Of a stretch of DNA of 64,000 nucleotides, positions 8,775 to 20,666 are shown piece by piece; the first letter of the stretch is position 1; each line of letters begins with the position of its first letter. Source of the stretch: Pseudomonas flavescens (lineage in GTDB: Bacteria > Pseudomonadota > Gammaproteobacteria > Pseudomonadales > Pseudomonadaceae); NCBI RefSeq assembly GCF_013408425.1, contig NZ_JACBYV010000001.1, forward strand, positions 2,418,001 through 2,482,000, written 5' to 3'. A program made the translations under genes and the position numbers. The notes beneath the pieces were generated by a model. It ran no database searches. It worked only from the letters and a program-made list of their open reading frames with translations, and had not been told where the DNA came from.

Positions 8775-9350
8775 TCAGCCGGCCGGGAAGCGGTAATGAC
8801 CCGTGATGGTGAAACGAAACAGAATGGCCTCCTCCCGGGTGCCAGCGCCGATGTTGTGCAGGATCAACGGCTCTCCGGTCGACGAGAGTCCATCGGAAAC
8901 GATGCCGATATGGGTGAGGCCGCGCCCCAGATCCCAGGTGACGATATCGCCCGAACGATAATCGCGGGCTTCCCGACTGACCTGCAACGCCATGCCCTGG
9001 CGCCGGAACCAGGTCATCAGATTGGGCACCCGGCGATGGTCGATATTGCGATCGGGGCGGCTCAGCCCCCAATGCTTCGGATACGCGGCAAAATTCGCCG
9101 CCATGTCGATATGCACCGCTTTCTGCAGATCCAGGCCCTGCAAGCGCAATGCGCGGATCACCACATCGGTGCAGACACCGGTCTCCATCGGCACATCACC
9201 GCCAGGGTAATCGATGCCCCGGTAAACGGGATCGTAGGCAAGGGTCACACCGACCTGCTGACGAGCCCCATCCACCAACTTCGCCGGCTCCACGGCAAAT
9301 ACCTGCAGGCTCAGCAGACAGCTCAGCAGCAATAATGATGATCTCAGCAC
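8775..9350 (-). CDS. DUF1287 domain exported protein (NlpC/P60-like fold)
   Basis: 191 aa from a GTG start (VLRSSLLLLSCLLSLQVFA), chosen because it gives a clean signal peptide and has GAGAGGG upstream; a longer frame to 9557 has no such support. The mature part shows DUF1287 features: AYDPVYRGIDYPGGDVP, GVCTDVVIRALR with the candidate catalytic cysteine, and RSGDIVTWDLG with THIGIVSD for the histidine. These match the cysteine-histidine arrangement of NlpC/P60-type amidases, so a periplasmic peptidoglycan role is plausible. No DUF1287 enzyme activity is assumed here. It stands alone on the minus strand. Confidence 0.85.
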   Translation of the reverse strand: MLRSSLLLLSCLLSLQVFAVEPAKLVDGARQQVGVTLAYDPVYRGIDYPGGDVPMETGVCTDVVIRALRLQGLDLQKAVHIDMAANFAAYPKHWGLSRPDRNIDHRRVPNLMTWFRRQGMALQVSREARDYRSGDIVTWDLGRGLTHIGIVSDGLSSTGEPLILHNIGAGTREEAILFRFTITGHYRFPAG

Positions 9351-9528
9351 GCCATGCTTCCCTCTCAAGCCAAAACCGTTCGCCGGACACTCTTCTTTAT
9401 CCGGTAATTTTTTGCGACAGTATGGGTGGGCAAGGTTGAAGCCATATTGGGATGCCCCCCATCGCCAGATAACGTCGCCAAGCATAGATGCCCGGCAGAC
9501 AGTGCGAACACCTGATGAGGAAACCACG

Positions 9529-9705
9529 ATGAGCAGCCCTGACGAGCAACACGCCAATCAAGCCAGTGCGGAGTCGGAAACCACCCATGGTGCCGTGATC
9601 GATCCTCGCGGCCGGGAAATCCCGATCACCGAAAGCATGATCCAGCAAGCCTGCAGCGAGCTGGACAAGCAGTGGGTCAAGCCCAGGGACGAAAATCCTG
9701 CCTGA
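9529..9705 (+). CDS. 58-aa hypothetical protein
   Basis: 58-aa acidic protein starting MSSPDEQHANQ with GAGG upstream of the ATG. The N-terminal half is polar and probably disordered. The C-terminal half has a small conserved-looking block, GAVIDPRGREIPITESMIQQAC, then ELDKQWVKP. No membrane segment or cofactor motif. The next gene is pdxB on the opposite strand, converging 12 bases away. I recognise it as typical of short Pseudomonas conserved hypotheticals but can assign no function. Confidence 0.65.
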   Translation: MSSPDEQHANQASAESETTHGAVIDPRGREIPITESMIQQACSELDKQWVKPRDENPA

Positions 9706-9717
9706 CCGTCACCGCTA

Positions 9718-10869
9718 TCAACGAGCGCTGATCACGCGTGCCCCCAGCGCCGTGATCAGCGCATGCAGCCCCTGATCACTGCCACGTAGTTCCACCTCCA
9801 ACCCTTCTATTTCGCGCCGCATCGGGTACTGCTTGCGCAGCAGGTCGAAGCCGGCCTTGCGTGCCTGCTCGTCCGCGACCAGGCTGCGACGCAGGTCAGC
9901 GTCATCGCGGCGTGGGTCGTAGACCGCACGGCACAGCGTCGCCAACGCCCAGGCAGGTTCGCTTCCGGCACCGATGCTGAGGCGCGGCAACCAGCGCTCG
10001 GGCGTCAGGGCGTCCAGTTGCACCTGCGGCGAGATGCCCTGGTGTCGGCAGAACGCGTCATGGATCTGCGCAGTGCCACGCAGCTTGCCGTCCAGGCTGT
10101 AACCGGCGATGTGCGGGGTGGCGATATGGCACAGCGCAGCCAATGCTGGCTCCACCAGCGGCTCGCCTTCCCAGACGTCCAGCACCACATGCAGATCGGC
10201 CCCTTGCTGCAGATGCTCACGCAACGCAGCGGTATCCACCACCGCACCGCGACTGGCGTTGATCAGCCAGGCGCCGGGACGCAGCCGCCGCAAGCAGTGC
10301 GCATCGATCAGATGCCGGGTGGCGAACTCAGCGTCGCGCGTCAACGGCGTATGCAGGCTGATCACGTCGCATTGCTCGACGATCTGCTGCAGGTCGACGA
10401 AGTCCCCGCCTTCGGCGCGCTGGCGTGGCGGATCGCAGACCAGCACCCGCCAGCCCAGGCCGCGCAGCACACGCACCAACCGCTCGCCGACCTGGCCTGC
10501 GCCGACCACACCGTAGGTACGCTGTGGCAGGTCGCTGCCCAGGCGCTCGGCGAGCACCAGCAGGCTGCCCAGCACGTAGTCCACCACGCCACGGGCGTTG
10601 CAACCCGGTGCGCTGCTCCAGGCGATGCCGGCCTCGGCGAGATATTCCAGATCCAGGTGATCGGTGCCGATGGTGCAGGTGCCGACGAAGCGCACCTGGC
10701 TGCCTTCCAGCAGCGCACGATCGACGTTGGTTACCGAGCGCACCAGCAACAGCTCGGCATCGCCAACGGCGGTACGATCGATGGCACGACCGGGTAAGCG
10801 GCGAATCTCGCCGAAACCGGCGAAGAACTCATCGAGCAGGGGAATGTTTTCGTCGGCGACTATGCGCAT
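9718..10869 (-). CDS. pdxB: Erythronate-4-phosphate dehydrogenase
   Basis: 383-aa NAD-dependent D-2-hydroxyacid dehydrogenase of pyridoxal-phosphate synthesis; it oxidises 4-phosphoerythronate. The N-terminus [16 protein letters not shown] is characteristic of PdxB, as are the Rossmann motif [12 protein letters not shown] and the catalytic stretch [13 protein letters not shown]. The C-terminal PdxB dimerisation domain is present ([17 protein letters not shown]). The start at 10869 has GGAG upstream; an extension to 11022 is not PdxB-like. It is divergent from the MATE pump, with a 169-bp shared upstream region. Confidence 0.96.
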   Translation of the reverse strand: MRIVADENIPLLDEFFAGFGEIRRLPGRAIDRTAVGDAELLLVRSVTNVDRALLEGSQVRFVGTCTIGTDHLDLEYLAEAGIAWSSAPGCNARGVVDYVLGSLLVLAERLGSDLPQRTYGVVGAGQVGERLVRVLRGLGWRVLVCDPPRQRAEGGDFVDLQQIVEQCDVISLHTPLTRDAEFATRHLIDAHCLRRLRPGAWLINASRGAVVDTAALREHLQQGADLHVVLDVWEGEPLVEPALAALCHIATPHIAGYSLDGKLRGTAQIHDAFCRHQGISPQVQLDALTPERWLPRLSIGAGSEPAWALATLCRAVYDPRRDDADLRRSLVADEQARKAGFDLLRKQYPMRREIEGLEVELRGSDQGLHALITALGARVISAR

Positions 10870-11038
10870 GGGAATCTCCGCAATCAGGCAGGCATTGTAA
10901 CCGGATGCACTGCTCGGGCTCTGCACGAAAAACAACCGGGCTTCGGCTGGGCGGCGCCGGAAACCGTTCTCCGGCGCCTTTCCTGACCGATCCGTCAACG
11001 CGTAGACTGTGCGGTTTTCCACGGATCACGGAACCCCG

Positions 11039-12439
11039 ATGCCTGCATTCTCCCGCCTGCAGCGCGTACGCACCGAGTTGCGCACGCTGCTGGCTCTGGC
11101 CACGCCGATCATCATCGCGCAACTGGCGTACACCTCCATCGGCTTCGTCGACACGGTGATGTCCGGGCGCTTCAGCGCCCGCGATCTGGCGGCGGTAGCG
11201 CTGGGTAATTCGATCTGGGTGCCGGTATTCCTGCTGATGACCGGCATCCTGCTGGCCACCACGCCGAAAGTGGCGCAACGCTTCGGTGCCGGGCAGCTTG
11301 GGGAGATCGGCCCGCTGGTGCGCCAGGCACTATGGCTGGCCCTCGCGGTGGGCTGCATGGCCGGCATCGTGCTGTGGAACGCCGAGTTCGTCCTGCGCCT
11401 GATGAAGGTCGATCCGGACCTGATCGAGCCCGCCATGGGCTACCTGCACGGCGTGGCGTTCGGCTTTCCCTGCGTGGCACTGTTCCATGTGCTGCGCTGC
11501 TACAGCGACGGCCTGGGCCGTACTCGCCCCGCCATGGTGGTGGGCCTGTTCGGGTTGTTGCTGAACATCCCCCTGAACTACGTACTCATCTACGGCAAAC
11601 TCGGTTTGCCGCCGCTCGGCAGCGTGGGCTGCGGTTGGGCCACGGCACTGGTGATGCTGTTCATGCTGTCGGGCATGATCTGGTGGATTCGCCGCGCACC
11701 GGCCTATCGAGACACCACGCCGCTGCAGCGCTTCGACCCGCCGAGCTGGCCGTTGATCAAGCGCCTGCTGGGCATAGGGTTGCCAATCGGCATCTCGGTA
11801 TTCGCCGAGTCGAGCATCTTCGCGGTGATTGCGTTGCTGATCGGCGGGCTGGGCGCCACGGTGGTCGCCGGGCACCAGATAGCCCTGAACTTCGCCTCGC
11901 TGGTGTTCATGATCCCCTACTCCATCGGCATGGCCGCCACGGTGCGCGTGGGCCAGGCCCTGGGCCGTGGCGAGCCGCGTGAGGCGCGCTTCGCCGCCGG
12001 GGTGAGCATGGTTACCGCGCTGGCTTATGCCTGCGTGTCGGCCAGTTGCATGCTGCTGATGCGCGAGCAGATCGCACAGATCTACACCCCCGCACCCGAA
12101 GTGATCGCCCTGGCCGCCAGCCTGATCGTCTACGCCGCTTTGTTTCAGTTCTCCGACGCCCTGCAGGTCACCGCCGCAGGCGCTCTGCGCGGTTATCAGG
12201 ACACCCGGGCGACCATGATCATGACCCTGTTCGCCTACTGGGGCATCGGCCTGCCGGTCGGCTACCTGCTCGGCCTGACCGACCTGTTCGGCCCGGCCAG
12301 CGGCCCCGCCGGGCTCTGGGAAGGGTTGATCGTCGGCCTGACCTGCGCCGCCCTGATGCTGACACTGCGCCTGAAAAGCAGCGCCAAGCGGCGGATCTGG
12401 CTGGCCGCGGCGCCGGGACGCGAAAGCAGCCAAGCGTGA
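11039..12439 (+). CDS. MATE-family multidrug efflux protein (NorM/PmpM type)
   Basis: 466-aa inner-membrane antiporter with twelve predicted helices and the MATE signatures IIIAQLAYTSIGFVDTVMSG in helix 1 and the mirrored block in the second half (GLGATVVAGHQIALNFASLVF). It exports cationic drugs and dyes using H+ or Na+; NorM and PmpM are the closest named relatives. The ATG at 11039 gives the standard N-terminus. It ends with a Lys/Arg-rich cytoplasmic tail. Divergent from pdxB, it is followed by REP palindromes. Confidence 0.93.
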   Translation: MPAFSRLQRVRTELRTLLALATPIIIAQLAYTSIGFVDTVMSGRFSARDLAAVALGNSIWVPVFLLMTGILLATTPKVAQRFGAGQLGEIGPLVRQALWLALAVGCMAGIVLWNAEFVLRLMKVDPDLIEPAMGYLHGVAFGFPCVALFHVLRCYSDGLGRTRPAMVVGLFGLLLNIPLNYVLIYGKLGLPPLGSVGCGWATALVMLFMLSGMIWWIRRAPAYRDTTPLQRFDPPSWPLIKRLLGIGLPIGISVFAESSIFAVIALLIGGLGATVVAGHQIALNFASLVFMIPYSIGMAATVRVGQALGRGEPREARFAAGVSMVTALAYACVSASCMLLMREQIAQIYTPAPEVIALAASLIVYAALFQFSDALQVTAAGALRGYQDTRATMIMTLFAYWGIGLPVGYLLGLTDLFGPASGPAGLWEGLIVGLTCAALMLTLRLKSSAKRRIWLAAAPGRESSQA

Positions 12440-12484
12440 ATTGACAGCAAGAAGGCGGTAGCCGCCGTTGATTGCGGGGCGCCA

Positions 12485-12562
12485 ATTGGTGGACTGAAGC
12501 GGATCGCCGCCCGGCCCACCCTACGGTTAGATGCGCGGCTGTAGGATGGGCTTTAGCCCACC
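12485..12562. repeat. REP-type palindrome pair after the MATE gene
   Basis: An inverted pair of the GTAGGGTGGGC-type repeat: one arm reads GGCCCACCCTACGG (about 12513-12526) and the other GTAGGATGGGCTTTAGCCCA (12541 on). The same family is present at 5166 and 31207. Confidence 0.7.
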
Positions 12563-12593
12563 AAATCGAAGGTCCGCTAACGCCTTGCAGCGC

Positions 12594-12836
12594 TCAATCG
12601 GCTTTCTTGCGGATCCAGTACAGATAAGTTTCTGCGTCCTGGGCCTGGTCCACCAATTCGTGGCCGAGAAACACGCAGAACTTGGGGATGTCACGGCGAG
12701 TCGAGGGGTCGGTGGCGATCACCTTGAGCAGGCCACCGGCCGCAAGGTCGCGCACTTTGTTGTGCAGCATCATCACCGGCTCCGGGCAGAACAGCCCGGT
12801 AGCGTCGAGGGTGTCGTCAGGTGTTGAATCCAGCAT
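12594..12836 (-). CDS. tusA: Sulfur carrier protein TusA
   Basis: 80-aa TusA/SirA-like protein that carries persulfide sulfur for tRNA 2-thiouridine and cofactor synthesis. The family signature is clear: [19 protein letters not shown], with the sulfur-binding cysteine in the CPxP motif near residue 17, then [18 protein letters not shown] and the C-terminal YLYWIRKK. The length is typical. It is on the same strand as rlmM and 57 bases downstream of it. Confidence 0.95.
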   Translation of the reverse strand: MLDSTPDDTLDATGLFCPEPVMMLHNKVRDLAAGGLLKVIATDPSTRRDIPKFCVFLGHELVDQAQDAETYLYWIRKKAD

Positions 12837-12893
12837 CAGGGGCTCCGCGAATATCGAATCGTCTAGTCAGTAGCGTGCAGGCAGCGCGACGCC

Positions 12894-13949
12894 TTATTTG
12901 CCCAACCGCCGCAGGTGGCAGGTCACTTCCTCGCGGTCGTGATACAGCTGCTTGCAGGCGATGGAGACTTTGACCTTGCGTGCCGCCAGCCCGTCGGAAA
13001 TGCGCTCGAGCAGGCGCCGTACCTCAGCGTAGCGCTGCTTCATCGGCAGTTTCAGATTGACCACCGCTTCGCGGCAATGTCCCTCGCCGATCCAGGTTTC
13101 CAGCAGTGCGGCACTGCGGGCGGGCTTCTCGACGATATCGCAGACCATCCAGTCCACTGGCTGCCTGGGTTTCCAGGTGAAACCATCGACCATCAAGTGC
13201 TTCACCAGGCCCGTTTCCATCAGGCTCTCGGCCATCGGACCATTGTCGATAGCGGTCACCAGCATGCCACGGCGTACCAGTTGATAGGTCCAGCCGCCGG
13301 GTGCGGCGCCAAGGTCAACGCCGGTCATTTCGCCCGACAGACGCTCGTCCCACTGTTCGCGGGGGATGAAGGTGTGCCAGGCCTCTTCCAGCTTCAGGGT
13401 CGAACGGCTTGGTGCTTCACGGGGGAACTTGAGCCGCGGAATGCCCATGGGCCAGATTGCCGAGTTGTTCGCCGCGGCCATGCCCAGGAACACTTCACGG
13501 CCACTCTTGAACGTCAGCAACAGGCGTGGTGCCCGGCCATCCTCCACCAGTTTGCCGGCAGCCGTCAGGGCCTTGCGTAGCGGACCTTCGAATTTCTTGC
13601 AGAAGCCGGACAGCTCCTTGCCGTCGTTGGTGTCCAGCACCTCCAGCCACAGGCTGCCAAAGGCCGGCAACGGCGCCAGGTGCTCGAGCAGCACGCTGAT
13701 GCGGTCCTTCTCGGGCAGCTCGACGAAACGCCCCCGAGCCCACTGACGGATAAAGATCAACTGACTGAAACGCAGCCCCGCCATCAGGCGCTCGGCGCCC
13801 TCTGCATCAGCGCAGATGAACTCGGCGCAGGCGCTATCGGGCTTGGCCTTGGCGTAGCCGGGTACGTCGAGAAGGGCCGCATGTTCGGAGATTTCCGAAC
13901 ACACCTCGTTTTCGAAACCGGGGCGGCAGTGCAGCAACAAAGTCTTCAT
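12894..13949 (-). CDS. rlmM: 23S rRNA (cytidine-2498 2'-O) methyltransferase
   Basis: 351-aa RlmM (YgdE), which methylates the ribose of C2498 in 23S rRNA. The N-terminal THUMP-like region (MKTLLLHCRPGFENEVCSEI) is followed by a Rossmann methyltransferase with GVDLGAAPGGWTYQLVRRG as SAM motif and DGFTWKP and MVCDIVEKP as catalytic surroundings. The C-terminal KQLYHDREEVTCHLRR is also typical. GGAGAG precedes the ATG at 13949. It is divergent from acnA. Confidence 0.96.
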   Translation of the reverse strand: MKTLLLHCRPGFENEVCSEISEHAALLDVPGYAKAKPDSACAEFICADAEGAERLMAGLRFSQLIFIRQWARGRFVELPEKDRISVLLEHLAPLPAFGSLWLEVLDTNDGKELSGFCKKFEGPLRKALTAAGKLVEDGRAPRLLLTFKSGREVFLGMAAANNSAIWPMGIPRLKFPREAPSRSTLKLEEAWHTFIPREQWDERLSGEMTGVDLGAAPGGWTYQLVRRGMLVTAIDNGPMAESLMETGLVKHLMVDGFTWKPRQPVDWMVCDIVEKPARSAALLETWIGEGHCREAVVNLKLPMKQRYAEVRRLLERISDGLAARKVKVSIACKQLYHDREEVTCHLRRLGK

Positions 13950-14184
13950 CAGGGCTCTCCTTGGGCCGCGCATGATAGCGAAAACTGGAACCCGCGGCGC
14001 CTGCCCCCTGTCCAGTGAACAGAATCCCGGCATTTACCGGCCCCGCCACACAGGCGTTTCACGCCCGGCGCAAGACCGGACCACGGCTCATCGCAAGCCG
14101 TAAGGGAATTAGTGCGCAGAGTTGGAGAGAACCTCTGCCAAAACCAGAACGGCTTGTACCGTGCAAGCCACGAGGAGATGCACG

Positions 14185-16923
<2,739 letters not shown>

Positions 16924-17193
16924 CAGCGCTGCAACGGGCGCCGCAAGGATGCGGCGTCCTCTGCCATCCGTAGCCCAGGTCGAGCGCGGCGACACCCGTG
17001 AATGCGCTCACGGGCACCATCACCCCTCCAATTACCCCCTCCTCCGCTCTCCCCATACGCCAATAGCTCCAGCCACCTGACGGCACGAACTGTCGCTTTA
17101 CCGGCGTCAAAATGCGATCTGCATGCAAATCCGGTTACACTCCCAGGCCTGCCACGCGTACGCGACAAATCAAAAAACATCAGGGTAGATGCC

Positions 17194-18759
17194 ATGCGTA
17201 ACAACCAGCCGATTACCGGGAACGAGCGGACGTTCCCGGCGCAACAGCGTTTGATCTCGACCACGGACCTCAAGGGCCAGATCACCTATTGCAACGACGC
17301 TTTCGTCGAAATCAGCGGCTTCTCGCGAGACGAATTGATACGCGCGCCCCATAACCTGGTGCGCCACCCTGATGTGCCGCCTGCGGTGTTCGAGCATATG
17401 TGGAGCACCCTGAAGGCCGGTCGGCCGTGGATGGGCATCGTCAAGAATCGCTGCAAGAGCGGCGACCACTACTGGGTCAACGCCTACGTGGTGCCGGTGC
17501 TCGATGATGGCAAAGTCACCGGCTACGAGTCGGTGCGCACCAAACCCACCGCCGAGCAGGTTCAACGCGCCCAGTTGCTTTACGCGCGCATCAACGCTGG
17601 CAAGGCTGCCATACCGAGCCGCGACCGTTGGCTACCGGTGCTGCAGAACTGGCTGCCGTTCATTCTGGTCAGCCAGGTCGGCTTTCTGGTCGGCGCTTGG
17701 CTGGACAGCACCTGGGGCTTCATCGCCGCCGCTGCGCTGTCGATCCCGCTCGGCCTGCTGGGCCTGGCCTGGCAGAGCCGCGGCATCAAGCGCCTGCTGC
17801 AACTGGCCGAACAAAGCACCTCCGACCCGCTGATCGCGCAGATGTACACCGACAGCCGAGGCGTCGAGGGCCGCCTGGAGCTGTCCATCCTCAGCCAGGA
17901 AGCACGTCTGAAGACCTGTCTCACCCGCCTGCAGGACAGCGCCGAGAACCTCGCCAAACAGGCCACTCAGGCCGACGTGCTGGCCCACAACAGCTCTGCC
18001 GGGCTGCAGCGCCAGCGTGAGGAAACCGATCAGGTCGCCACCGCCGTCAACGAAATGGCCGCCACCACCCTGGAAGTGGCCAACAACGTGGCACGCACCG
18101 CCATCGCCACCCAGGAAGCCAACCGCCTCACCCAGCAAGGCCGCACCATCGCCAGCGAAACCCGCGAAGCGATCCAGCGCCTGTCCCTCTCGGTGGGCGA
18201 AACCGGCGAAACCGTCACCCGCCTCGCTCACGACAGCAACGAAATCGGCGGCGTGGTCGACGTGATCAAAGGCATCGCCGACCAGACCAACCTGCTGGCC
18301 CTCAACGCCGCCATCGAAGCCGCCCGCGCTGGCGAGATGGGCCGCGGCTTCGCCGTGGTCGCCGATGAAGTCCGCTCCCTGGCGCAACGCACCGCCCAAT
18401 CCACCGGCCAGATCCACGAACTGATCGCCAAGCTGCAACGCACCGCCGACGAAGCGGTACTGACCATGGACATAGGCCGCAAGCAGGCCGACGAAGGCGT
18501 CGAACGCGTACAACAAGCCGACCACGCCCTCGCCGGTATCAGCGACGCCGTCGCCAACATCGCCGAAATGGCCGACCAGATCGCCGCCGCCGCCGAAGAA
18601 CAAAGCGCCGTAGCCGACGAAATCAGCCGCAATATCACCACCATCGCCCAACTTTCTGACCAGACTGCTGGCGAGGCGCAAAGCACGGCGTTATTGAGTG
18701 AAGAGTTGACCAGTACGGCGCAGGGGCAGTATTCGTTGGTGGCGCGGTTTAATCGGTAG
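17194..18759 (+). CDS. aer: Aerotaxis receptor Aer (PAS-MCP)
   Basis: 521-aa energy-taxis transducer. The N-terminal PAS domain (about 20-125) has the Aer signature: [39 protein letters not shown] and [19 protein letters not shown], which bind FAD and sense redox state. A hydrophobic hairpin near residues 150-185 anchors it in the inner membrane. The methyl-accepting signalling region follows, with the conserved tip [22 protein letters not shown]. The start at 17194 gives the same length as P. aeruginosa Aer. No clear Anr box was found upstream. Confidence 0.95.
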   Translation: MRNNQPITGNERTFPAQQRLISTTDLKGQITYCNDAFVEISGFSRDELIRAPHNLVRHPDVPPAVFEHMWSTLKAGRPWMGIVKNRCKSGDHYWVNAYVVPVLDDGKVTGYESVRTKPTAEQVQRAQLLYARINAGKAAIPSRDRWLPVLQNWLPFILVSQVGFLVGAWLDSTWGFIAAAALSIPLGLLGLAWQSRGIKRLLQLAEQSTSDPLIAQMYTDSRGVEGRLELSILSQEARLKTCLTRLQDSAENLAKQATQADVLAHNSSAGLQRQREETDQVATAVNEMAATTLEVANNVARTAIATQEANRLTQQGRTIASETREAIQRLSLSVGETGETVTRLAHDSNEIGGVVDVIKGIADQTNLLALNAAIEAARAGEMGRGFAVVADEVRSLAQRTAQSTGQIHELIAKLQRTADEAVLTMDIGRKQADEGVERVQQADHALAGISDAVANIAEMADQIAAAAEEQSAVADEISRNITTIAQLSDQTAGEAQSTALLSEELTSTAQGQYSLVARFNR

Positions 18760-18776
18760 GCAATTGAGCGCAATGT

Positions 18777-19100
18777 ATGAGCAGTATATCGAGCGATTCA
18801 CTCCATGAAGTGCTAGAGACGATCAAAAATATTTCATCTGTAGATGTTGCTGAGGCGATGGCAAGTTTTAACCGGCATGGAATAGTCTCTGACACCGTGA
18901 TGGACTATACACGCGTGGTGTATGAGCACGGTGAGGATCAGCTTTGTCGAAAGTTAAACGAGGTTGGGTTCTCGGGAGAGGTCAAGGTCGTAGGCAAATA
19001 CATTGTTCATGAGGGCAATGCCTACGCCGTCTATGATCCTACTATTTATACTGCTGACGAGGCCTTGAGTTGGCTTGAGGATCATTACAGAAATGCCTAA
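18777..19100 (+). CDS. Orphan 107-aa hypothetical protein in a cassette-like unit
   Basis: Soluble, acidic 107-aa protein starting MSSISSDSLHEVLETIKN. No signal peptide, membrane segment or recognisable domain; the C-terminal YTADEALSWLEDHYRN suggests a helix. Base composition and codon use are visibly AT-richer than acnA and aer, which suggests acquisition. It starts 17 bases after the aer stop with no evident ribosome site. Its TAA stop lies inside GCCTAAC, a RYYYAAC integron core-type sequence, whose exact inverse complement GTTAGGC is at 19262-19268. I do not recognise the protein and propose no function. Confidence 0.65.
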   Translation: MSSISSDSLHEVLETIKNISSVDVAEAMASFNRHGIVSDTVMDYTRVVYEHGEDQLCRKLNEVGFSGEVKVVGKYIVHEGNAYAVYDPTIYTADEALSWLEDHYRNA

Positions 19101-19268
19101 CCAAGGCAGGCACGGCGACGCCCACTGCATTGCGCTTTCGGATTCATTCCGGGCGCGCGCATGCTGCTAGCGTTAGCGGAGCTTCATCTAGAGGACTCAG
19201 TCGTGAGGGGCTGGGACGGCCTTTCCACCGTCACCGCTAAAAGTCCGCCCCAAAACCGAGCGTTAGGC
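19095..19268 (+). other. Possible degenerate integron attC-like site
   Basis: GCCTAAC (19095-19101, form RYYYAAC) overlaps the stop of the orphan gene, and GTTAGGC (19262-19268, form GTTRRRY) closes a 174-bp segment. The two 7-mers are perfect inverse complements, as in integron attC recombination sites. Against this, 174 bp is longer than usual, inner L-box complementarity is weak, and no integrase gene is in the window. Confidence 0.35.
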
Positions 19269-19596
19269 TTTTAGAGCGTAAATCCGCAAGATGCCTGAAA
19301 CAGCCCAGCAAGTAGGGTGGATGACGCTTTTTCATCCACCATGGCGACTCAAACGGTGGACGGATGGAGCGTCGTCCACCCTACGAACTAAAACGCTAAA
19401 GCAGACAGATGAAGACGCTTGCCATCTAGTTGGGTGATGCACTGTGGTTTAAGACCGTTCTGAAATAGCAACTCTCAACAAACGACGCATCGGCCGCGGA
19501 TAGTTAGCCAGATACAGCACCTAACTACTACCAACGCACTCACCCTGCACACCATACGATCAATGATTTCGCTTTGACTAACCGTTAGAGAAACAT
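19101..19596. other. 496-bp non-coding interval in the AT-richer pocket
   Basis: No gene is supported here. It holds the possible attC-like site (to 19268), the first 73-bp palindromic repeat (19312-19384), and just before the next gene the motif GTTAGAG (19584-19590), which resembles the end of an integron core site followed at once by a short leader and ATG. A RYYYAAC-type 7-mer (ACCTAAC) at 19519-19525 could pair with it to bound a 72-bp site, but the arms are not clearly complementary. Confidence 0.5.
19312..19384. repeat. 73-bp palindromic repeat, copy 1
   Basis: Begins GTAGGGTGGATGACGC and ends GCGTCGTCCACCCTAC, so the two ends are inverted copies. An inner ATCCACC / GGTGGA pair adds a second hairpin. 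A near-identical copy is at 20082-20155. The ends recall the GTAGGGTGGGC-type REP seen elsewhere in the window. Confidence 0.85.
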
Positions 19597-20070
19597 ATGA
19601 AATTCAAAGTATCTGAAAACTATAAACGCCGCGACAGAAGAAACGCAGTACTTGCAGCACTGCTGGTGGTGATAATTTTCCTCGGATGCATCTGGATGCT
19701 CATCAGTAGCGACAGCCTCCTCAACAAAGGCATTGCAGCGCTAACAGCTTTTCTCATGGGCAGGTATCTGCCTGCTGCTTACAGACGTGTTGTTATGGGC
19801 GAAGCATCATATCCGGAGGTCGAAATAAGCGAACTTGATAATGAAATCCGGATAAAGCACAACGACACGACCATAAGCATGCCGCTTTCGGATATAGAAA
19901 AGCTGATCATCCAGAAGCTAAAGGGCAAGGTGACGTCAATCCTGCTAACGAACGAATCATTCAGTGACCTTCGCTTCGAAGGGTACGAGCAGCTCGAGCA
20001 GATGGCATCCTTGCTGCAAAAACACAATCCAAACGCAAAATCGAAAACCGCAAACTGGTATCACCGCTAA
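19597..20070 (+). CDS. Orphan 157-aa membrane protein in a cassette-like unit
   Basis: Two closely spaced hydrophobic segments lie near residues 16-37 (AVLAALLVVIIFLGCIWMLI) and 43-62, after a basic N-terminus (YKRRDRRN), so it is probably an inner-membrane hairpin. The remaining 95 residues are cytoplasmic and look like an alternating sheet (VEISELDNEIRIKHNDTTISMPLSDIEKLII), similar in layout to small PH-like or YcxB-like domains; this is only an impression. Composition is clearly AT-richer than the flanking core genes. The start sits 7 bases after GTTAGAG, as in integron cassettes, and the stop is followed by GTTAAGC. Function unknown. Confidence 0.65.
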   Translation: MKFKVSENYKRRDRRNAVLAALLVVIIFLGCIWMLISSDSLLNKGIAALTAFLMGRYLPAAYRRVVMGEASYPEVEISELDNEIRIKHNDTTISMPLSDIEKLIIQKLKGKVTSILLTNESFSDLRFEGYEQLEQMASLLQKHNPNAKSKTANWYHR

Positions 20071-20081
20071 ACGTTAAGCGC

Positions 20082-20155
20082 GTAGGGTGGATGACACTTT
20101 TCCATCCACCATAGCGATCTCAAACGGTGGACAGATGGAGCGTCGTCCACCCTAC
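20082..20155. repeat. 74-bp palindromic repeat, copy 2
   Basis: Second copy of the repeat at 19312, differing by a few substitutions and one extra base. It begins 12 bases after the stop of the orphan membrane-protein gene, directly after GTTAAGC (a GTTRRRY-form 7-mer at 20073-20079). Confidence 0.85.
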
Positions 20156-20237
20156 GAAACTTCGAATAACGGCAGCGCTAAACATCGCCTGTCCAGCCCT
20201 GCCCAATGCACATCTCTCCATTCACAGGAGCGTCATC

Positions 20238-20666
20238 GTGACCGAAACGCCGCAAACCTATTCCGTCACACACGCCATCCCATCGGTAGAAACCTATCGC
20301 CACCTGCGCACCGCAGCCGGGCTGAGCGCCAAGACCGTCGAGGCGGCAACCCGTGGCCTGCCCAACAGCCTGTTCGCCGTGCAGATTCTCTGTGCTGGCG
20401 AGCCTGTCGGTATGGGCCGGGTGATCGGTGATGGCGGCTCGTTCTATCAGGTGGTGGATATCGCGGTGCTGCCAGCCCATCAGGGGCGTGGTCTGGGCAA
20501 GCAGATCATGGCCGCGATCAGCGACTTCATCGCCCGCGAGGTGCCAGAATCCGCGTACGTGAGCCTGATCGCCGACGGCGAGGCCTATCGCCTCTACCAG
20601 CAGTTCGGCTTTGCGCTGACCGCCCCCGCGAGCCAGGGCATGGCGCTGAAGAAAACAGCGCAGTAA
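20238..20666 (+). CDS. GNAT-family N-acetyltransferase
   Basis: 142-aa acetyl-CoA-dependent acetyltransferase. Motif A is clear (VVDIAVLPAHQGRGLGKQIMAAI, with the pyrophosphate-binding Q/R-x-x-G-x-G/A), and motif B is AYRLYQQFGF. The GTG at 20238 (VTETPQTYSVTHA) follows AGGAG by 8 bases and fits family length; a frame opening at 20127 would run through the repeat. Similar small GNATs act on amino groups of metabolites or antibiotics, but the substrate cannot be told. It lies at the right edge of the AT-richer pocket, with normal Pseudomonas composition. Confidence 0.88.
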   Translation: MTETPQTYSVTHAIPSVETYRHLRTAAGLSAKTVEAATRGLPNSLFAVQILCAGEPVGMGRVIGDGGSFYQVVDIAVLPAHQGRGLGKQIMAAISDFIAREVPESAYVSLIADGEAYRLYQQFGFALTAPASQGMALKKTAQ

